From: Adiantum capillus-veneris
Taxonomy: Eukaryota; Streptophyta; Polypodiopsida; Polypodiales; Pteridaceae
Direction of reading: 5' to 3'
Assembly: GCA_014529385.2 (NCBI GenBank)
Contig: CM043942.1
Coordinates: forward strand, 18,181,991 to 18,245,990
DNA length: 64,000 bases
The notes below the pieces were generated by a model. That model saw nothing but the letters and a program-made list of their open reading frames with translations, did no database searches and was not told the DNA's origin. Shown piece after piece: positions 57,079 to 64,000 of this stretch. The position numbers and the translations under genes were made by a program. Each line of letters starts with the position of its first letter. Within the stretch, counting starts at the first letter, position 1.

Positions 57079-59040
57079 ATAGACTTACAAAGCCCTGGAT
57101 AGAGTACTTACCTTTGGATTGACTTGTTGTCAATTTCCACTTGATTCGATTGCAACTTTCTGTCAAGCTACCGATTCCTTTTTCGCAACCTGATTCCTGT
57201 ATAAATTTGATAAAGTTAGCTATTCTTTCACAAAAGCTGTATAATTTTTGCTAACTATTGTGATTGGTCTGTGTGTATCACTTCAAATCAAGCTTTAGGA
57301 GTTAGCAAATGACTTTCAGATTTGACTTTGGCAAAAAATCAAAGGATTAATCTGCAAGTTGAAAACTAAGTGAACATGTACCAATTTCGATCCAATTCAA
57401 CCCAAAATTGCCCGGTGGCTTTGTATTATGTTGGTCTAACACTATACAAGTTCAAAAGTCAAAACTGGTGCCCATGTGTAGCAGATGTAAATAATCATGA
57501 TTATTTACTTTTGTCAGTTTTTTGCAATTTTTGGCTTGGTTTGGCAAGTACACAACCTGTTAAAGTCCTTGGACAAGTTTCAACAGGTTTGAACAAAATA
57601 TGTTCAATTTTATCAATTGTTTTGTGTTCGCAGACTCTGATTTCAAGAATCTGGCTTAAGTCTCACTTTTGTGATCCAAATTTCACCAAAATTGATTTGT
57701 GGGGTCTACTTGATATGCTTGACCTTGTGGTATACTCAAATTTGTAAAATTATCAATTTTTCAAGCAGATATAAATAATCGCGATTATTTACTCCAATTA
57801 TATTTTTACAAATTTTTGTCCCAACTTTGACACAGATCTGTTAAGCACCTCAAGTTAAGGTCTCTAGCCAAGTTTCATCAAGTTTGGACAAGTTTTGGTC
57901 AAATGGTCATCAATTTTCTGTTCGCAGACTAACTTTGCAAATTTGGTCACAATTTTCAATCCAATGATCCAAATGTTACCAAATTTGGTTTATGAGCTTA
58001 TTAGAACATGGTAAAATTAGTGATATGCCAACTTGGTCAAAAAAGTTGAAAAATGGGACAGATGTAAATAATCGCGATTATTTACAACTGGCAACTTTTT
58101 GCATCTTTTTGATCAATTGAGCATGTACACATGTACACATGTTTATCACATCAATATAAGCCTATAAATCAAATTTCATCAAGTTTGGATAATTTTTTTT
58201 CCAATTTACACTGAAGATTCAGAAAGTCAGTACAAACTTTAGTTTTTACCCACTTTTTTGTCAGTTTGGTGATCCAAATCTTTTGTGCCTTTACAAAAGT
58301 TGTTTGTACACATGCAATGAGTCAATGGTATGAACCTTCGTCAAATCTGAGCTGAAAGTTAATAATCACGATTATTAACTTCAGGCTTGAAATGAACCAA
58401 TTTTTGCACTTTTTTCAAGGACAGTCCTTTTATGAGTTATTTTAAGCCTATAAATCAAGTCAAAACTTAATTTGGCCTAAAATGTCAAGAAAAAGTAAAT
58501 AATCTTAGTTTTGGCCAACTCTTGAAACTTTTGCCTCGAAGTGTCCTTGAGCTTACCCACTGGTTCAGACAACTTTTAAGCTTACTCTCCGGTCGGATTG
58601 AGTGGTTTGGAGTCTTTTCGTGCTATTTCTAGCCGTAGACCTGAAATTTTGCAATTTTCAACAACAACTCACAATGTTTCTTTCAGAGAGAGCAATGTTT
58701 TGAAATCCACCTAAGATCCTACTTACCCTACTCCTAGATTCTCATGCAATGGGGTTGTGGAAAGTGTGCACAAACACTCATTTCCTTGTCTTTTATGGTT
58801 TTGTGAGCATTGATCTTAAGACTTGTCTCCTCTATCATCTCAAAATCCTACTCTAATCCTACAGTCCTAAAGGCACTTGACAAGTACGATTACTTCCAAG
58901 CTACCTCTACACAGCAAAAGACGACAATCTTAGGCTATGCGGTTTCTAAAAGAAAGTTTTGAACTCTAGGCGATCCTAAAGGAAGTTAAAAAATAACTTC
59001 ACAAGACACTCGTGTTTTTCCCTAGTTTAGGTCTCTTCGA
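57079..59040 (-). repeat. Element C leader with 22-bp palindromes at about 290-bp spacing
   Basis: Non-coding. Palindromes with half-site GTAAATAATCG (or CA/TG centre) start at 57487, 57772, 58064 and 58357; a half-site lies at 58494. Spacing is 285, 292 and 293 bp. The copy at 58064 is perfect; 57487 is perfect with a CATG centre; 57772 is perfect over 20 bp; 58357 (gttaataat arms) has one central mismatch. Intervening sequence shows tandem-unit similarity (AATTTGGTCA, CAAGTTTGGAC words). Confidence 0.9.
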
Positions 59041-59058
59041 TCCCCGACAGTGCCGCCA
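59041..59058 (-). other. Primer-binding site of element C
   Basis: Sense TGGCGGCACTGTCGGGGA, a diverged tRNA-Asp match, two bases inside the 5' LTR. Confidence 0.75.
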
Positions 59059-59060
59059 AA

Positions 59061-59990
59061 TGTGGGACGTGTGTCTAACCTCACCATCCTATCTTATTGC
59101 AATATTAGCGAGAACCACGATTAAATTGTCAATCCATGGGATGAAGCTGACTTGACTAGTGCATAGAGGCTACAAGAGGGTTTCAATCTCTCAGAAAACA
59201 ACTATCAACCGCAACTAACTCAAGCTAATCTCAAGTGACGAAAATCACTAAAAGCCAATCGCTCATCGGTAAACAAATTACATCCGTTACAGCATCAAAT
59301 GACATCCAAACGTGACGAAACTTCTAGGACATGTTTATAAGACCGAAGTGCACATGCTTATGGTCTCAAATCCCACTTTAGGTCAAGTGCCAAAATCACG
59401 ATTATTAATAGCAATGGATTTTTGACCTAGTCGTTTTCGACCCAGAATGCATCTAAATGCTTATCAATGATGCCCCAATACCCCACCTATGCTTAGTTTT
59501 TTATTTGAAAGTGTAGATTCTTAGTTATGATGAAATTATGCCGTGGGTCGATGACGCCAAAAGCTATGAGTTATTGTGATGTGCTTACGTTAATGCGTAG
59601 AGCTCTTACCTGCGGTTGCAATGCAACAAACACGGCTACAATGTGACAACCGGGGAGGGAGTAGGAAGCACGAGAAGGAGAGAAGTGAGCGTCGTTAGCT
59701 CACGCTGTGTATTTCATTATCCAAAACTTAATAATAACTTACAAAAATTGGCTTTTAAATCTTAGCCAAGGTTTTTGGTGGTCAAAACTAATAATCTGGG
59801 AGTTCTACCAAAGATGGATAATGACAGGTTGATACAATCTGGAAGCTTGTAGCCCTGGCTCATCAATTACAAGGTTTATACAAAAAAATAAGAGTTACAA
59901 TATTCTCGATTTATCAAAATAATAAGTATTTTTACAATGAGAACTCCGAAAAATGGTATCCGTGGTGTCTATGTTAGCTTGCTGTTAACA
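59061..59990 (-). repeat. 5' LTR of element C
   Basis: 930 bp, ends TGTGGGAC and TGTTAACA on the plus strand, followed by the GCATT duplication. Contains AATCACGATTATTAA at 59394-59408, part of the leader palindrome at 58357, and the segment shared with CACTA F at 59106-59172. Confidence 0.92.
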
Positions 59991-59995
59991 GCATT

Positions 59996-62394
59996 ATAGA
60001 GGCAATCATGCCTCAATCAGTTTGCTTTCTCTTTTGCCATGGCACATTTTAATGCTCTGAACAATCTTTGCACCAATCACATAGTTGCTCAATGCAGAAA
60101 TCAACTGCATAGGTGTCAGTGGCTTTTGAATACAGACAAGTAGCTTTTGGATTGCAAAGCTCGAGGGCCCTCCAAGGATGTAGAGCATGCTTTGTGGGGT
60201 CTTTGATCTTAGTTTCTTGCTTCTCAATTCCCACCCGCAATGCCAACCCCTAATCAATGACACCCACACATGGCACACCCTCCTTAGTGAAGTCAGTCAC
60301 GATATTCCATGGGTATGCAAGTCACAGTGTACAATTCCTTTTTTGTGTGCATGTGCATGGTTGTCATGAGTGCATCCATAAAAGAAGCCGTCCAATTGAG
60401 CTTATGCTTGCATATCTCTAACTCTTGCTCTATGGGAGGGCGTCTAGGATCTGAGTTTCGAAAATATGTTAGAAAATTTGTCTTTGGGTGGTGAAACACA
60501 CTCTAACATGTCACCCAGATCCATTCCATTGAAGCAAGGAAAAACAAGGGACCGTGCTCTTGGTGTGTTTGTGCTATGCATCTAACGATGCCTATGTGGA
60601 ACAATTGCACGTCCACATCTAGAGCAAAAGATTAGTGGCTCTCTGCTACATCTCCTTTGAAGTCTTTGACCACATACTGCACTTTTGGTGGCAACCAAGT
60701 GACTCCATGAATTGTGCACTCTGACACAAATCCGTAGCATCCTTTTCCAAGCTTTCAACCACGTTTGATAGCTTCGGGTTTGAGGTAAACACCAATGGCA
60801 CACTGAGACATATTATGGGTGCATAATAAATGCTCCATGCCAGCTTCTATATCTAATCTTGCTACTACTGCATCTTGAGAGGATGTGACTGAATAAAATA
60901 TGGTTCTACTTTGTGGCTATGGACATCTTGAGCATCAATATTGCACGCTCTTTTTTATTTTGACCTCTCTACATGCCATATATTAGTCCAATGTTGTAGC
61001 TTGGCTAGATGTGCATCCGTTGGTACATCAACACTCAAGACTCTTAAGCATTGTGTCATATTTCCCACAATATTATCTATTAGCCTATGGATAGCCTTTG
61101 CTTCTACAGGTGAGAAGTGTGCCTGAACTACTTCAATTATCGTATCGAAGACATCATCTCTTCCCGTCTCACTCTCCAATAAAGAGGTGATCTCCTCCGT
61201 GGTCAGGGCACATATACACGTGACCAACAGAGATCTAATCTTGGTTTTTAACTCCTTCATTTCCACCACAGGATCCGTCTGCTACAATCAACACATACTT
61301 TATGATTTTTAAGACAACATAACTTTAAATTTTAGACCAAATATATGCTTCATGCATTAAAACTGACAACAACACTAACTTAAAGAGTAGGCAATCATTC
61401 AATGAGAGTGACGACACCTCCAACCCAGTAGTAGGGTTGATGCCGAGACCAACACTAAACTAATCCAACAAGACAGGGCATCATTCAATGCAATTAAAAA
61501 CACCACCTCCAACCCGATAGTAGGGTTGATGCCAATAGCAACACCAAACTAAGCCTACAAATTAGGGCATCATTTGATGAAACTAACGACACCTCCAACC
61601 CAATGGTAGAGCTGATGCCAAAAGAAACACCAAACTAGCCTAAAAGCAAGGGCATCATTCAATGCAACTAACAACACCTCCAACCCAATGATAGTGTTGA
61701 TGCCGATAGCAACACCAAAATTAGCCTAAAAAGCAGGGCATCATTTGATGAATCTAACGACACCTCTAGCCCAATGGTAGAGCTGGTTCCAAAAGAAACA
61801 CCAAACTAACCTAAAAAGCAAGGGAATCATTCGATGAATCTAACAGCACCTCTAGTCCAGTAGTAGGACTATTCCAAAAGAAACACCGAACTAGCCTATC
61901 AGCACATATATCACTCATAAAACATAGAAAGCATTCTATTAGCTTGTACAACAACACTCCCAGTCCAATAATAGAACTGATGCCGAAAACAAGGTTAATA
62001 GAACTAATTATAAATTGAACATAACCAACCATGTTCAACAACAACACTTCCGGTCCGAAATAAAACCGATGCCGAAGTGAACACAATCGACACGTTGTAA
62101 AATAGTGTTGGCTAGTCTAGCGTTTCACAACGACACTTCTAGTTCAATATTAGGACTGATGCCGGCATGAAAATCAAGATCAATATAATTTTAAAACTAC
62201 AAAAAGCAATTATTAAAAAAAAAGTATACCAACTTAAAAACAAAATAGTAAAAGAGCTTATGAAATTAAGCTAAAATTTATACCATAGTGTTTTGTGTTC
62301 CTTGTGAGGACTCTTTGGTTGGATACCTTTGCAAGTTAGGACTTAGAACTGAGAATTGTGAAGAATATGGGGCCCCTAGGGACTCTATTTATAG
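59996..62394 (-). pseudogene. Protein kinase pseudogene
   Basis: Minus strand. CCTATAAATAG TATA box at 62394-62384; a single-codon first exon (ATG at 62286-62284, donor GT next) is inferred; acceptor near 61282; then TDPVVEMKELKTKIRSLLVT, a helical N-terminal region to 60955. Kinase motifs in broken frames: KLGKGCYGFVSEC (Gly loop), VQYVVKDFKGD, HMHTKKGIVHCDLHTHGIS (catalytic loop with Asp, after a frameshift in an A6 run), VGVID-stop-GLALRV (DFG-equivalent with TAG in place of the middle residue), HPWRALELCNPKA (APE-like) and SKATDTYAVDFCIEQL. It ends at the element C insertion. Host-like, inactive. Confidence 0.75.
61386..62185. repeat. Minisatellite of nine ~84-bp units in the kinase intron
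   Basis: Units contain CACCTCCAACCC-N7-GGGTTGATGCC-type sequence; starts near 61421, 61512, 61596, 61678, 61763 and 61850, then three more diverged copies (about 61957, 62046, 62130). In several units the sequences on either side of the N7 spacer are inverted complements: CAACCC/GGGTTG in the first two, TAGTCC/GGACTA in the sixth. Confidence 0.85.
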
Positions 62395-62700
62395 GTACCT
62401 TGGGGGCCCTCCGAGCTTTGAAGCAGGACCATCGGGGACACAGCCCTCCGGGTGTCCTATGTATCTCGGCAGGACCCTACGAGCTATAGAGCTATCATCA
62501 AGCCTCCCAGTCCCCTTCAAGAGTCACCATGCTAGTTTCTGTGAGTGTGAAGACTTGTGAATTGAGAATTTTGTTAATTAACAGTGTGATCACAAAAAAA
62601 TACACGTGATCACGTAAATTTGAAATCCTTGTTAGACTAAAATAAATTCTTCTTTCTTATAAGAATAATGAACAGAAGAGTTTATCTTTTCTTCAAAGGT
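62395..62700. other. Upstream region of the kinase pseudogene
   Basis: GC-richer 62395-62480, then AT-rich. No ORF or repeat of note beyond promoter-like position. Confidence 0.4.
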
Positions 62701-62763
62701 GAGATATGGTAGATCTTCTGCAGTAATACCATCAATACTGATTGTTGGAGATTCTAAGACATC

Positions 62764-63760
62764 TTATCTCTCTACTTCATTAATTTTCTTTACTGTAATG
62801 GAGACATGATCTTTTGTTTGAGACTCTTTACCTTTACTGATTGAAGAGCTTGGTCGTAATTTTTCTATTAAAGAAGTTGGATGTGATTTGCCTATTAGAG
62901 GAGTTTTTCCAATTACTATGATATGTACCTTTGGTGTTGGGATATCTTTATTGCCAATTTGGCATTTGTCAACCACTTGTAACTTTGAGGAGTTGGCCCT
63001 TTGTAACTCTCTAAAGTATTTTCCTTACTTCACCCCACCGTAAAGAGTGAATAGTTTTCTCTTGAACCTTAAGGTTAGCTTTTCATTTAAGCAGTGCTTC
63101 TTGTTTGGCAAGAAGTTCTTCCCTTTTCTTAAGCTTTTTCTCTTATTGGAGAAAATCATCGTATGAAAAAGAAATGGGGGACTTCGACGTTGATGCCATG
63201 GCTGATAGATCTTTGTAATCTGAACTTGATGAAGAGTAGGATTCTCTTCTTTGTGGTAGTTCATAGACAGATTTAGCTTTTGCTTTCCCAGTTTTTAGAT
63301 TACTGCTAAAATTGCTATTAAAAAAAGGTTTAGTTTCTCTTACTTTCTTTAACTTCCTTCTATTGGCCAAGGCTGGTATTACCCTTCTTTCTGATGCTAG
63401 TGAAATGGCTTGTTCTGCTTTAAGATCTGCTTTTACTTGCTTCTGCAAAATTGGTATTTTAGATCGACCTTTTTTACCTATTTTTGTACTTGTTGAAGAA
63501 GAACTAAAATTACGTGTTTTTTCTTTTTCAATCCTGTTTTTTTGCAAGGAATACTTTTTATGTCTATGAGGATTGAAGGATGTAGTTATGAAATCTTTTA
63601 TTTCATAATCTTGAAATTTTAATTCCAAGCTTGAACCTGAGTCAAAGCTTGAAGAATTTTCTGTTGAAGAAGAGACTTCGCTGCTTGAAGAGTCTTTTGT
63701 TGAGGAATAGGCTTCACTGTCTGAGGAGTCTTTTACTAAGGAAGATCTTCACTTTCAAAG
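62764..63760 (-). pseudogene. Unrecognised Ser/Lys-rich ORFs
   Basis: In sense order: an acidic Ser-rich stretch (SSSTENSSSFDSGSS) running into LELKFQDYEIKDFITTSFNP at 63628, a strongly basic Lys/Arg/Ser region to 63143 ending SPISFSYDDFLQ, then (after a stop) a Lys/Glu coiled-coil-like piece. Finally 62976-62764 (KVHIIVIGKTPLIGKSHPTS). I do not recognise a family. The composition (acidic Ser tract, basic nucleic-acid-binding tract) would suit a capsid-like protein of a retroelement or pararetrovirus-like relic, as with 37344-38185, but there is no diagnostic motif. Confidence 0.35.
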
Positions 63761-64000
63761 TGTGTCATGATGAATTTGAAGTCTGAGATTTCATTAAATG
63801 TGCAACTCCCATTACAAATGGAAAGAAAAGAATCTGCTTCAAAAACGTTTTTGTTGAGGAATAGACTTCACTGTCTGAGGAGTCTTTTACTAAGGAAGAT
63901 CTTCACGTTCAAAGTGTGTCATGATGAATTTGAAGTCTGAGATTTCATTAAAAGTGCTCGTTTTTGAAGCAGATTCTTTTCTTTCCATTTGTAATGGGAG
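63698..64000. repeat. Direct repeat with nested 42-bp inverted repeat at window end
   Basis: A ~105-bp sequence at 63698-63803 is repeated at 63851-63956 (period 153). A 42-bp segment at 63806-63847 recurs as its exact reverse complement at 63959-64000, so the window ends exactly at the end of the second arm. The repeat may continue beyond. Confidence 0.9.

Larger units (their letters stand above)
40922..59990 (-). mobile_element. Ty3/Gypsy element C, 19 kb, with extra 3' ORF
   Basis: Flanked by the 5-bp duplication GCATT (40917-40921 and 59991-59995). Sense order: 5' LTR (59990-59061), PBS, palindrome-bearing leader, gag, protease remnant, linker, RT, RNase H, integrase, second retropepsin-like domain, WVPK region, gap, large extra ORF, PPT (43818-43803), 3' LTR (43802-40922, enlarged by a 1.95-kb insertion). 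There is no chromodomain. The size and the extra ORF after integrase recall Athila/Tat-type plant elements. All genes carry stops or shifts. Confidence 0.92.

Noticed and set aside
62288-62560. Plus-strand ORF of 90 codons
   Set aside because: Lies opposite the promoter and first exon of the minus-strand kinase pseudogene and shows no recognisable motif.

Overview
The window looks like heterochromatic DNA from a large, repeat-rich plant genome. The evidence is non-chromodomain Ty3/Gypsy elements primed by tRNA-Asp, Ty1/Copia elements primed by initiator tRNA-Met, a spliced CACTA (En/Spm) transposon with TNP2/DUF4218/DUF4216 domains, a BED+DUF659 hAT relic, and very long (CT)n tracts. A fern or similar large-genome land plant is my guess. 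I see no intact host gene; the only host-like locus is a broken protein-kinase pseudogene.

Layout, with insertion order read from split reading frames and target-site duplications (TSDs). Gypsy element A (minus strand; 1-4692 plus 16943-17700, left end outside the window) is interrupted in its leader by Gypsy element B (4693-16942, TSD ACACA). A itself abuts the RNase H end of a Copia copy (17701-18340), which shares an LTR with Copia E (18341-36475). E is split by a non-autonomous LTR element D (20762-26721, TSD ATATC) and by CACTA transposon F (27045-34696, TSD ATA). E ends inside the leader of a minus-strand Copia-type LTR, G. Next come an unrecognised minus-strand ORF, a 152-bp minisatellite and a hAT relic. 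Then follows the 19-kb Gypsy element C (40922-59990, minus, TSD GCATT), whose 3' LTR carries a further 1.95-kb LTR-like insertion (41793-43741). C appears to have landed in the 3' part of a minus-strand kinase pseudogene (59996-62394), whose first intron holds an ~84-bp minisatellite. The window ends in serine-rich unrecognised ORFs and a direct/inverted repeat.

Functionally, B keeps gag and an intact DSGA protease but has no RT or integrase. C keeps RT, RNase H and integrase but has lost the catalytic segment of its gag-side protease. C also carries a second retropepsin-like domain fused after integrase, plus a large extra ORF. All pol genes carry stops or frameshifts. The CACTA second gene (32759-34072) is the only multi-exon gene that reads through cleanly.

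Most unusual structures: (1) B ends in an inverted extra LTR joined through an exact 18-nt copy of the primer-binding site, a likely fossil of mis-primed reverse transcription. (2) The leaders of both B and C carry spaced arrays of 22-bp palindromes of unrelated sequence, with related half-motifs in their own LTRs. (3) D contains six hairpin modules whose 19-nt core is conserved while the flanking stem arms differ but always pair. (4) C has the post-integrase second protease domain. (5) A ~67-bp segment is shared by the LTRs of C and the transposase exon of F.
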